Positions 40,354 to 48,642 of a DNA stretch of 64,000 bases are shown here, piece by piece (the stretch's first letter is position 1; every line of letters starts with the position of its first letter). The stretch is from Vibrio ponticus (GTDB lineage: Bacteria > Pseudomonadota > Gammaproteobacteria > Enterobacterales > Vibrionaceae), in NCBI RefSeq assembly GCF_009938225.1, contig NZ_AP019657.1, forward strand, positions 372,001 through 436,000. The letters run 5' to 3'. The notes beneath the pieces are model-generated. The model saw only the letters and a program-made list of their open reading frames with translations. It did not search any database and was not told the origin of the DNA. A program made the position numbers and the translations under genes.

Positions 40354-41662
40354 ATGAAAGACGAAACGTTAGCGATTCACTTTGGTTACGAAACCGATCC
40401 AACCACTAAATCGGTAGCAACACCGATCTACCAGACCGTGGCTTACGAGTTTGATAGCGCACAACATGGTGCGGATCTGTTTAACTTGGAAGTACCGGGT
40501 AATATCTACACGCGCATTATGAACCCGACCAATGATGTTCTTGAGAAGCGCATGGCGGCGCTAGAAGGGGGGATTGCAGGTTTGGTGGTGAGCGCAGGTA
40601 GTGCGGCGATTAACTACGCGATTCTTACGTTAGCCGAGGCTGGGGACAATATTGTTTCTACACCACAGTTATATGGGGGTACTTACACCTTATTCGCGCA
40701 TATGCTGCCAAAACAGGGTATTGAGGTTCGTTTTGCTAAAGATGATAAACCAGAGAGCTTAGCGGAACTGATTGATGAGAAAACCAAAGCGGTTTACTGC
40801 GAGAGTATCGGCAACCCTGCTGGAAACATTATCGATCTCGAGCGAGTGGCTGACCTTGCCCACGCACAAGGTGTCCCTGTGATTGTCGATAATACCGTTG
40901 CTACGCCAGCGCTGTGCAAGCCAATCGAATTTGGTGCTGATATTGTGGTTCACTCGCTGACAAAATATGTCGGCGGGCATGGTACGACTCTTGGCGGTAT
41001 TATTGTTGATTCAGGTAAATTCCCTTGGGCAGAGCACAAGGAACGTTTCCCGGTATTTAACCAACCGGAGCCTTCTTATCATGGCGTGGTGTACACCGAA
41101 GCATTTGGTCCCGCTGCCTTTATTGGTCGTGCACGTACTGTGCCTTTACGTAATACCGGCTCAGCCATGTCACCAATGAATGCCTTTACGTAATACCGGC
41201 TCAGCCATGTCACCAATGAATGCCTTTATGTTGATGCAAGGTTTAGAGACTTTGTCACTACGAATGGAGCGCCATACGGAAAATGCGCTTAAAGTGGCAG
41301 AGTTTTTGAAACAGCATGAGAAAGTCAGTTGGGTGAGCTATGCTGGTTTGCCAGACTCGCCATTCTATCCGTTGGCAGAAAAGTATATGCAAGGTAAGCC
41401 ATCGGCAATTTTGTCATTTGGTCTGAAAGATGGTTATCAAGCTGGGGTGCGTTTTTATGATGCGCTGCAGATCTTCAAACGCTTGGTGAACATTGGCGAT
41501 GCAAAATCACTGGCTTGTCACCCAGCTTCTACCACGCACCGACAATTGGATGAAGCTGAGCAGCGCCAGGCAGGCGTATCACCAGAGATGATCCGTTTGT
41601 CTGTTGGTATCGAGCATATTGAAGATATTCTGCAAGACCTCGATCAAGCATTGAAGGCATAG
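40354..41662 (+). pseudogene. metY: O-acetylhomoserine sulfhydrylase-type enzyme (MetY), broken by a 40-bp tandem duplication
   Basis: This gene would encode a PLP-dependent Cys/Met-metabolism enzyme of the O-acetylhomoserine aminocarboxypropyltransferase type. The first frame gives 279 codons (MKDETLAIHFGYETDPTTKS...), including the PLP lysine in VVHSLTKYVGGHG (K204), and stops at TAA 41191-41193. The remaining sequence continues from MLMQGLETLSLRMERHTEN in a second frame to 41662. The cause is an exact duplication of 40 bp (41141-41180 repeated at 41181-41220); removing one copy restores an uninterrupted enzyme of 422 residues. Because 40 is not a multiple of three, the product is truncated just after the active-site half. 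Everything else about the gene looks intact, which points to a very recent event. Confidence 0.88.
41141..41220 (+). repeat. Exact 40-bp tandem duplication inside metY
   Basis: Copies lie at 41141-41180 and 41181-41220 and are identical. Both begin with TGCCTTTA, and the same eight bases recur directly after the second copy (41221-41228). The ancestral gene would therefore have had two TGCCTTTA words 40 bp apart, the expected substrate for replication slippage. Confidence 0.97.
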
Positions 41663-41703
41663 TAAAAACTGAAAACTAAGTTTTAACAGTCTCAATTTGT
41701 GTA

Positions 41704-41729
41704 AAAAGGCGCCGTAAATGGCGCCTTTT
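41704..41729 (+). terminator. Terminator after metY
   Basis: The stem AAAAGGCGCC (41704-41713) pairs with GGCGCCTTTT (41720-41729) over a 6-base loop. The arms are A/T-ended, so it can act on both strands. Confidence 0.88.
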
Positions 41730-41857
41730 CTATTGGGTAGCCATCTTGCCATCCAACAATGCTCATACCAAGCGGGAGTTTTTGGCTTATGATGATCTAA
41801 AAGCTATTTGCGCGTGTCGTGCGCAAGATAAGTATTGCAGATGAGTAAGGGTAACCA

Positions 41858-42778
41858 ATGGCAGGACTTAGTTTACTGACGCTTTTAGATGATATTGCAA
41901 CGGTGCTTGATGATGTGGCATTGATGTCAAAAGTGGCGGCTCGAAAGACCGCTGGCGTGTTAGGGGACGATTTAGCGCTGAACGCGCAGCAAGTATCAGG
42001 GGTGCGAGCTGAGCGTGAAATTCCGGTGGTATGGGGAGTGGCGAAAGGCTCGTTTAGAAACAAGCTGATATTGGTGCCTGCTGCGTTATTGATTAGCTCG
42101 ATAGCGCCGTGGTTAATCACACCACTGCTGCTAATTGGTGGTTTGTTTCTTTGCTTTGAAGGGGCAGAAAAAATCCATGAGAAGTTTTTTCATCACCATG
42201 ATGTAGAATCTCACAGCGCAGAGGAAGATCAACAGATTGAACAAAGTGAAGCGGATTTAGCCGACTACGAGCAGCGAAAAATCAAAGGTGCGATTCGAAC
42301 CGATTTTATTCTCTCGGCAGAGATCATTGTGATTGCGCTTGGCACCGTGCAAGGACACCCGTTTATTACGCAGGTGTTAGTGATGAGCTTGATCGCCATC
42401 CTAATGACCGTCGGTGTGTATGGTTTAGTGGCAGGCATCGTTAAAATGGATGACCTCGGCTTTTATCTTCAGCGTAAGAGTGAAGGCAAAGGCGTAATGG
42501 GTTCGCTCGGTGACGGCTTAGTAGCCACTGCGCCTAAACTGATGAAGATATTGACGGTGGTGGGCACTATCGCGATGTTTCTTGTGGGTGGGGGAATCGT
42601 AGTGCACAGCTTGCCGTTTGTTCATCATGGCTTAGCGAGTGTATTAAGCCTGTTACCTAGCGTGCCTTATGTGTCCGCAACGTATTCGGTGATCGGTAAT
42701 GGCATTGTGGGTCTTATCAGCGGCTACATTATTCTGGCGCTCATCAGCCTGTACCAGCGAGTAAAACCAGGCAAATAG
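41858..42778 (+). CDS. DUF808 family inner-membrane protein (YedI-like)
   Basis: This is a 306-residue membrane protein of the DUF808 family. The N-terminus MAGLSLLTLLDDIATVLDDV, followed by ARKTAGVLGDDLALNAQQVSG and REIPVVWGVAKGSFRNKLIL, is diagnostic. About six hydrophobic segments follow, with a His/Glu-rich loop at about 108-130 (EKFFHHHDVESHSAEEDQQ). Function is unknown; E. coli YedI is a homologue. It follows metY in the same direction but a terminator lies between. Just after its stop come two short palindromes. Confidence 0.9.
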   Translation: MAGLSLLTLLDDIATVLDDVALMSKVAARKTAGVLGDDLALNAQQVSGVRAEREIPVVWGVAKGSFRNKLILVPAALLISSIAPWLITPLLLIGGLFLCFEGAEKIHEKFFHHHDVESHSAEEDQQIEQSEADLADYEQRKIKGAIRTDFILSAEIIVIALGTVQGHPFITQVLVMSLIAILMTVGVYGLVAGIVKMDDLGFYLQRKSEGKGVMGSLGDGLVATAPKLMKILTVVGTIAMFLVGGGIVVHSLPFVHHGLASVLSLLPSVPYVSATYSVIGNGIVGLISGYIILALISLYQRVKPGK

Positions 42779-42783
42779 AGCAT

Positions 42784-42830
42784 TTGGATCATCATGATCC
42801 AACTGCTTGTAGAGCACGACATCGTGCGCT
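42784..42830. promoter_or_regulatory. Two adjacent palindromes between the DUF808 gene and the PTS gene
   Basis: TTGGATCATCATGATCCAA (42784-42802) is a perfect 9+1+9 palindrome six bases after the DUF808 stop. A second dyad, GCACGA-CA-TCGTGC, lies at 42814-42827. Neither has a T run. They could be an operator for the PTS gene or a terminator-like double stem. Confidence 0.4.
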
Positions 42831-42942
42831 AACTGATTGTAAGAGTGGGCTTACAAACCTATAGCAAATTGCAACCTTAGACTGGATATCAATCGATAGA
42901 ATTGTTGTTGGCAACGTGTATAACAACAAATGGATTATAACT

Positions 42943-44454
42943 ATGATAGAAGGTCTAAAAGGTGGTCTATCCAAGCTTTCCTCGATCGGGAAAGCTTTGA
43001 TGTTACCAATCTCTATTCTCCCTGCCGCAGGTCTATTATTGGCTTTCGGCGCAAAACTCGATATGCCGCTAATGATGCGTGCTGGCGGGGTTATTTTTGA
43101 CAACCTAGCACTACTGTTTGCGGTTGGTGCGGCGGTAGGCTTAACCAAAGAGTCTGGTATTGCAGCGCTCGCGGCGATTGTGGCGATGGCGGTGATGAAT
43201 GCCACGATGGGCGTCGCATTAGGTATTACGCCTGAAATGGCAATGGCAGGCGGTCGCTATGCGATGGTGATGGGTATTCCAACCCTGCAAACCGGTGTAT
43301 TTGGCGGCTTGATCGCCGGTATACTCGCCGCATTCATGTATCAGAAGTTCTTTGATACTAAGTTACCAGACTTCCTCGGCTTCTTTGCTGGCAAACGCTT
43401 TGTTCCTATTGTTACTGCATTTTCGGCGTTCCTAATTGGGCTTATCCTGCCTTACATTTGGTCTTATATCCAATCGGGGATCGATGCGCTCTCGCACATG
43501 GCGAACAGCGGTAATATGTACATCTCTACCTTTATTTACGGCTTTATGGAGCGAGCACTGATCCCGGTTGGTCTGCACCATATTTTCTACAGCCCTTACT
43601 GGTTCTCATTTGGTGAGTACACTACGGCGGCAGGTACAGTCGTTAATGGTGACCATACGATTTGGTTCAAAATGCTTGAAGATGGCGTAAAAACCTTCTC
43701 AACAGACGAGTATGTCGACGCGGGTAAATTCCTATCAGGTAACTTTGCTATCTACATGTTTGCTTTCCCTGCAGCGTGTTTAGCGATGTATCACGAAGCA
43801 AAAGATAAGAACAAAAAGATTGCCGCAGGTATCTTAGGTTCAGCGGCATTAACCTCGTTTGTCACCGGTATTACTGAGCCAGTTGAGTTTGCCTTTATCT
43901 TCGTTGCGCCGCTGCTGTACGTGTTCTCAGCCATTATGGCGGGGGTCTCTTACGCAGTCACTTACGCACTTGATGTTCATATTGGTAAAACCTTCTCTGC
44001 GGGTATTATCGACTTCGTTTCGTTTGGTGTATTACCGGCGATGGATGGCTTTAAAACCAATTGGGTTAACGTTCTATTGTGGGGTTCGTGCATGTTCGCG
44101 ATTTACTACTCAGTATTCCGCTTTGCGATTCGTAAGTTTGATTTCAAAACGGTCGGTCGAGAAGACACTGAGCGCAAAGAAATCACGCTTGAGAATGATG
44201 AGCTTGCAGCAGAAATTACGAAACTACTTGGTGGTCGCACTAACATTACCACGGTTGGGGCATGTATCACTCGTCTGCGTCTGGAAGTGAAAGATCAGTC
44301 TCTTATCGATGAAGATGGCATTAATGATCTTGGCGCGATGGGCGTAATTAAAGTCGGCAAGCATGGTGTACAAGTGATCCTTGGCGCAAGAGCACAATTT
44401 GTTGCCGATATCATGAATGACGGTGCCAGTGGTCATCAACCGGTTACGGCATAA
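42943..44454 (+). CDS. PTS glucose/N-acetylglucosamine-family permease, IIC-IIB fusion
   Basis: This is a 503-residue sugar permease of the PTS glucose family: an N-terminal IIC membrane domain (about 1-390) and a C-terminal IIB domain (about 420-495). Landmarks are LMLPISILPAAGLLLAFGAK, the GITEPVEFAFIFVAPLLYV segment of the IIC substrate site, and the phosphorylated cysteine C441 in TTVGACITRLRLEVK. There is no IIA domain; Crr or another IIA-Glc must serve it in trans. The start was placed at ATG 42943; a GTG nine codons earlier is possible. No sugar-metabolism gene adjoins it, so the substrate (glucose, GlcNAc or a related sugar) is not decided. Confidence 0.88.
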   Translation: MIEGLKGGLSKLSSIGKALMLPISILPAAGLLLAFGAKLDMPLMMRAGGVIFDNLALLFAVGAAVGLTKESGIAALAAIVAMAVMNATMGVALGITPEMAMAGGRYAMVMGIPTLQTGVFGGLIAGILAAFMYQKFFDTKLPDFLGFFAGKRFVPIVTAFSAFLIGLILPYIWSYIQSGIDALSHMANSGNMYISTFIYGFMERALIPVGLHHIFYSPYWFSFGEYTTAAGTVVNGDHTIWFKMLEDGVKTFSTDEYVDAGKFLSGNFAIYMFAFPAACLAMYHEAKDKNKKIAAGILGSAALTSFVTGITEPVEFAFIFVAPLLYVFSAIMAGVSYAVTYALDVHIGKTFSAGIIDFVSFGVLPAMDGFKTNWVNVLLWGSCMFAIYYSVFRFAIRKFDFKTVGREDTERKEITLENDELAAEITKLLGGRTNITTVGACITRLRLEVKDQSLIDEDGINDLGAMGVIKVGKHGVQVILGARAQFVADIMNDGASGHQPVTA

Positions 44455-44543
44455 AGGTCACGACTAAGAGACGATATTTTAAGAAAAGCGACGAAGGGTA
44501 GAGCAACGCTTAATTTAGTCAATTAGCACTCCCCTTTAGCAAT

Positions 44544-44580
44544 AGAGCTCCATTCTTGTATTAGATGGAGCTCTTTGCTT
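44544..44580. terminator. Bidirectional terminator between the PTS gene and the beta-CASP gene
   Basis: AGAGCTCCAT (44544-44553) pairs with ATGGAGCTCT (44565-44574) across an 11-base loop, with short T-rich flanks on the plus side. It lies between convergent genes. Confidence 0.65.
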
Positions 44581-44604
44581 ATCGGTCATATTGAGATTAT
44601 TCAG

Positions 44605-45924
44605 TTACTCAACCACTTGATAGCCTAAATTACGCAGTTGCGTAGCAAACTCTCGTTTACTTTCGTCTTCACCATGAATTAAGTGGATGATTTTAGGCTT
44701 GGACTCAATGCCTTGAATAAACTTGAGCAAATCAGCTTGGTCTGCATGGGCTGAATAGCCTGACATCGTGTGTACTTGAGCGTTGATTTCCACTTCTTCT
44801 TAATCAATGTCGACCAACATCTCACCACTTTGAATGGCGCGACCAAGGGTACCTTGAGCTTGATAACCCGCCAGCAAAACATCTGTGCGTTCATCTGGTA
44901 GTAGCGCCTTAAGATAATCCATGATCCGCCCGCCTTGGCACATTCCGGATGCGGCTACGACAATCGATGCTTCACCGGTTGATTTCAGTCGATTCACCAG
45001 TTTGAGATGGTAGCGGTGATCATCGACAGTAATACACTGCTCAAAGGCGAGAGGGTGACGTGAAGCCGCCAGGCGGTCTTTGGCTTCTTCTCCCCAGAGC
45101 TTTTTAAAGCTTCGATACGACTCCGTGACTTTTTGCGCCATGGGTGAGTCGAGAATAATCGGTATATTGATATCGATTTTGTGTTCATAGATCAGCTGCT
45201 CGATATCGAATAATAGCTCTTGAGTACGACCGACGCTGAAAGCCGGGATCAGTATCGCGCCGCCATCAGCTAATGAGCGATCGATGATCGCCTTCAACCG
45301 TTCAGCGCGGCTCTCTATTTCATCGTGTCGCTTGTTACCATAGGTGGTTTCAATCAGCAGATAATCCGCCCGTTCTGGAGAGACGGGATCGGGCAATAGT
45401 GGTGTATTACTTGGACCTAAATCACCGGAAAAAAGTACGATTTCGCCATTACCTAGCTGCACTTCGATGTAGGAGGAGCCGAGTATGTGCCCCGCGGGCT
45501 GAAAACGCGCTTTAAGTGGCAATTTTCCTTCTGGGTCGATGCTAAACCATTGGTTATAAGGCTGCGGGCGTAGCAGACAGTCGATTTGATTGAGGACGTA
45601 TTGGACTTCTTTGTTGCTTAAACCAAGTTGAAGTTTTAGACCATCTTCAAGCATGAGCGGAACGAGTTCTGCCGTCGCTTCGGTGCAATAGATAGGTTGA
45701 TGAAAACCATGTCCAACTAACCAAGGAACGCGACCAATATGATCAATATGAGCATGAGTAAGCAGTAGGGCAGAGATGTGTTCGATAGCAAAATCGATCT
45801 CTAAAGGTCGCTCATCTGCGCCTTGAAACAAACCGCAATCGACTAAGATAGATTGCCCGTCAGAGCTGAGTTCATGGCATGAACCCGTCACCGTATGTTT
45901 ACCACCATGATGCACTAATTCCAT
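44605..45924 (-). pseudogene. MBL-fold beta-CASP RNA-processing exonuclease-like gene with an internal stop
   Basis: The gene would encode a 439-residue metallo-beta-lactamase/beta-CASP nuclease. The MBL domain has LLTHAHIDHIGRVPWLV (the HxHxDH motif). The beta-CASP domain includes ILDSPMAQKVTESYRSF and IVVAASGMCQGGRIMDYLKAL. A TAA codon at 44800-44802 stops the frame after LVDID (374 residues). The same frame continues past it as EEVEINAQVHTMSGYSAHAD, which carries the conserved C-terminal histidine motif, to 44605. One base change (to AAA, CAA or GAA) would restore it. The start ATG 45924 follows a perfect GGAGGT site. The truncated product would lack a motif needed for catalysis in the family. 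Confidence 0.85.
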
Positions 45925-46110
45925 ATCGACCTCCAAAGCAGCGTTAGCGCGTTGCACTTGATCATCCAGAATAGTTTTCTGGTTCTACTTTACTCAACCG
46001 CCGTCGAATTAACTGTGAGGAAGGAATGGTTATTGATGCTTTTTGCTGCAAGCCGAGTAGGGCTTGTTACGAAGCATATGACTATTTGCCAAAAGCGAGC
46101 GAATAGAGAA

Positions 46111-46133
46111 AGCCGCGAGAATGGCTCGCGGCT
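46111..46133 (-). terminator. GC-rich hairpin downstream of the GNAT-nitrilase gene
   Basis: AGCCGCGAG (46111-46119) pairs with CTCGCGGCT (46125-46133) over a 5-base loop, 16 bp beyond the minus-strand stop. On the minus strand it is followed by TTTCTCT, a weak T tract. Confidence 0.6.
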
Positions 46134-46149
46134 GGTTATCGAGATGGAG

Positions 46150-47697
46150 TTACACGTCGTTTGGCATCTCTTTGGCGCGAGTAAATCCGCCATAGAGATC
46201 AAGTCGACGGTGACGAAGGTTCGTCACCGAACCTTCCGTATTGAGCTGCTTAAGTTTGGTGAGGTCGACATCGGCAAAGATGATCATTTCAGTATTGGCA
46301 TTGGCTTCGGTTAACGTCGCATCATGTGGGAAGTAGATATCCGATGGCGAGAACACCGCAGATTGTGCGTACTGAATATCAACGTTATCCACTCTTGGCA
46401 AGTTACCTACGCTGCCGCCAATCGCGACATAGCACTCGTTTTCAATCGCACGAGCTTGTGAGCAGAGTCGAACCCGTTGATAACCGTTTTTGGTGTCAGT
46501 CCAAAATGGTACAAATAGGATCTGCACCCCTTCTTCTGCCATCATGCGCCCCAGCTCAGGGAACTCGCTGTCATAACAGATCAAAATACCCACTTTACCC
46601 GCATCGGTTTCAAATACATGCACCTTGTCACCGCCATCGATGACCCAGTCTTTTTCTTCGTGCGGGGTAATGTGGATCTTATCTTGGGCGTTGATTTGAC
46701 CATCACGTTGCAATAAGTAAGCGACGTTGTATAACTTACCATCACGGATCTCCGGCATGCTACCGGCAATGATGTTGATGTTGTAGGTCACCGCCATTTG
46801 AGAGAAACGGTTTTTGATCTCTTCGGTAAACTCGGCTAAAAAGCGGATTGCTTCTACCGAGTTTTGCCCTTTTTGCAGCCCCATGAGTGGCGCGTTGAAA
46901 AACTCAGGAAACAGCGCAAAGTCAGCCTTGTAATTGGCGAGCGACGAGATGAAGAATTCGGCTTGGTCGATTAGGTCATTCAAATCGTGCATCGCACGCA
47001 TTTGCCACTGCACCACGCCAATGCGGACTAAAGTTTTCTCGACATCATGGATAGACTCAATGTCTTCTTCATAAAAGAAATTGTCCCATTCTAGTAGGGT
47101 CGCATAACCCTGTGAGGCGTCATCTTCTGGCAAGTAACCACGCATGATGCGTTTAACATCAAAGCCGTTCGCAAGCTGGAATGAGAGAATTGGGTCGTGT
47201 AATTCTCGGCGTTGGACCTTCTCGATGTATTCGGTCACGCTCAGCTCATTGGCGTGCTGGTGGTAATTGGGAATACGTCCACCGGCTAAAATGGCTTTAT
47301 AGTTTTTACTGCGACAGAGTTCTTTGCGCGCATCGTACAAGCGGCGACCTAAACGTAAACCACGATAATCAGGGTGAACAAATACGTCCAAGCCATACAT
47401 CGCATCGCCAGTTACTTGGTTTTGAATCACATTGTTTTCATTGATGATATCAGTGTAAAGGTGAGGCAAAGAGAAGCGGTTGTAGTTGACCTTGATGGTG
47501 AGCGCCGCGCCGACAATTTTACCATTGTCCTCAATACAGATTTGCCCATCGGGAAACTGATGGATCAGATCCATAATAGTTAGTCGTGGCCAAGAGCCAC
47601 CCACATCATGAAAAACAAGATCCATTAGTGTGGCGAGTTCAGGGTAATCGGTTGGTTCAATTGTGCGCAGAGAAAGCTTGGGAGTGTTGCCATCCAT
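46150..47697 (-). CDS. Fusion of GNAT acetyltransferase and carbon-nitrogen hydrolase (nitrilase family)
   Basis: This 515-residue protein joins two enzymes. Residues 8-200 are a GNAT domain with the acetyl-CoA motif around GLRLGRRLYDARKEL (about 112-126). Residues 224-510 are a nitrilase-superfamily amidase with the catalytic triad E265 (ALFPEFFNAP), K340 (QDKIHITPHEEKDW) and C374 (ILICYDSEFPELGRMM). The same architecture occurs in Bacillus YhcX. The substrates are unknown; an obvious idea is that one domain makes or trims an N-acyl amine. The start at ATG 47697 is only about 35 bp from the repeat element with the CTCGCTT array, which therefore lies in its promoter or leader. The downstream neighbour is the disrupted beta-CASP gene. 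Confidence 0.92.
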   Translation of the reverse strand: MDGNTPKLSLRTIEPTDYPELATLMDLVFHDVGGSWPRLTIMDLIHQFPDGQICIEDNGKIVGAALTIKVNYNRFSLPHLYTDIINENNVIQNQVTGDAMYGLDVFVHPDYRGLRLGRRLYDARKELCRSKNYKAILAGGRIPNYHQHANELSVTEYIEKVQRRELHDPILSFQLANGFDVKRIMRGYLPEDDASQGYATLLEWDNFFYEEDIESIHDVEKTLVRIGVVQWQMRAMHDLNDLIDQAEFFISSLANYKADFALFPEFFNAPLMGLQKGQNSVEAIRFLAEFTEEIKNRFSQMAVTYNINIIAGSMPEIRDGKLYNVAYLLQRDGQINAQDKIHITPHEEKDWVIDGGDKVHVFETDAGKVGILICYDSEFPELGRMMAEEGVQILFVPFWTDTKNGYQRVRLCSQARAIENECYVAIGGSVGNLPRVDNVDIQYAQSAVFSPSDIYFPHDATLTEANANTEMIIFADVDLTKLKQLNTEGSVTNLRHRRLDLYGGFTRAKEMPNDV

Positions 47698-47732
47698 ATT
47701 CTGCCTATCCTTTTTTCTTTTCTTCCATTAAA

Positions 47733-47834
47733 TATACCCAAGTAGCCTTTCTCGCTTCTCGCTTCTCGCTTCTCGCTTCTCGCTTCTCGCTTCTCAGTTC
47801 TCAACTCTCAAACCGTCAAAGCCACTTGGGTATA
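47733..47834. repeat. 102-bp element: 11-bp terminal inverted repeats enclosing a heptamer array
   Basis: TATACCCAAGT (47733-47743) and ACTTGGGTATA (47824-47834) are perfect inverted ends, with further partial match inwards (about 18 bp). Between them six perfect CTCGCTT heptamers run from 47751 to 47792, followed by two degenerate copies (CTCAGTT, CTCAACT). The layout is that of a small non-coding interspersed repeat, MITE- or ERIC-like, with a slippage-prone core. Any reading frame across it is accidental. Confidence 0.85.
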
Positions 47835-47962
47835 GTTATGGACCAGAATGCCAGAGTTTAAGTATGGCAAACATATTAAGAACTCACAGTTTCAATACGC
47901 TACGGTAAAGGTTTCCATTGGAGACGATAAATATTTTTATTGCGTTGATTTAGGTGAACAAA

Positions 47963-47983
47963 AAACCTCCAAAATGGAGGTTT
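47963..47983 (-). terminator. Terminator for the minus-strand 97-residue gene
   Basis: AAACCTCCA (47963-47971) pairs with TGGAGGTTT (47975-47983) over an AAA loop. On the minus strand the stem is followed by T, fitting termination of the gene that ends at 48019. Confidence 0.82.
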
Positions 47984-48018
47984 AACGGCTAACGCTGTTT
48001 CTTTATCGGTTTAGGGCG

Positions 48019-48312
48019 TTACATCAAATCCCGCATTAACATTTCATATTCTTCGTTGGCTTCTTCAACCAGTGACGAAAGTTCTAATGCGTCAGAGATG
48101 GCTAAATGACACTGCCAAGGCACCGATTGCTCTTTACCGCTTACCTTAATGCAACTGCCTTTCGATTCGAAACTCAGGTCGTCAAATTCGGTGCTGTGGT
48201 GTTCCTGAAGTTCGATGATCTCAACTTCCAGCTTTCCGACAGGGTTGACTTGAAAGTGGGCATGTAAGTTTGGTCTGTTAGTTAAACAGTATTGTCTATG
48301 GGTTACAATCAT
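48019..48312 (-). CDS. Hypothetical protein, 97 residues
   Basis: This is a small acidic protein I do not recognise. It starts MIVTHRQYCLTNRPNLHAHF and ends EEANEEYEMLMRDLM. The middle resembles a compact beta domain (VGKLEVEIIELQEHHSTEFD, GSCIKVSGKEQSVPWQCHLA). Support for a real gene is good: an AAGGAGG ribosome site precedes the ATG at ideal spacing, a terminator follows the stop, and the composition is normal. No signal peptide or membrane helix. It stands alone between the heptamer element and the DUF2913-like gene. Confidence 0.75.
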   Translation of the reverse strand: MIVTHRQYCLTNRPNLHAHFQVNPVGKLEVEIIELQEHHSTEFDDLSFESKGSCIKVSGKEQSVPWQCHLAISDALELSSLVEEANEEYEMLMRDLM

Positions 48313-48642
48313 GGTTGCCTCCTTGCCTTGGCATCGTCACTATTGAGTGTAGCCAATCATGTTTGAATCTTGAGTGAAATAATCATTAAGCTTGATCCTC
48401 GACAATGGCGAGGAATATTTAATAAATTGAGCTAAATTGTGGCATGGAAGTGCTGTTGATTTTTCATCCCACTGTACAAGCATTTTATATTTGGTTATCC
48501 TCTTGCCTCTTGAGCTAACAAGCCCAAAAACGTTACTCAACATCACTGCATTGAGACAGCTGATGATTATCTGGTTAGCAACAACCAGCGCCTACACAAT
48601 AGGCATGAGTCTTTCTCTCGTTACCCTAGTTAATAAGTAGTT
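48313..48642. other. Intergenic region, no confident gene
   Basis: About 330 bp between divergent genes. A short stem TCCTCG / CGAGGA (48396-48401, 48409-48414) is seen. A 67-codon plus-strand frame (48437-48640) is hydrophobic but lacks a ribosome site and is not called. Promoters for both flanking genes must lie here. Confidence 0.4.

Noticed and set aside
44800..44802. Recoded stop codon in the beta-CASP gene
   Set aside because: The codon is TAA, which is not used for selenocysteine or pyrrolysine.
47751..47806. Possible CRISPR array
   Set aside because: The units are 7 bp and contiguous, with no spacers and no cas genes.
47586..47861. 91-codon frame with repeated Ser-Leu-Leu-Ala motif
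   Set aside because: It is translation of the CTCGCTT heptamer array within the inverted-repeat element, partly antisense to the GNAT-nitrilase gene.
48437..48640. 67-codon hydrophobic frame before the DUF2913-like gene
   Set aside because: No ribosome site; AT-rich intergenic sequence easily gives hydrophobic codons. Not strong enough to call.
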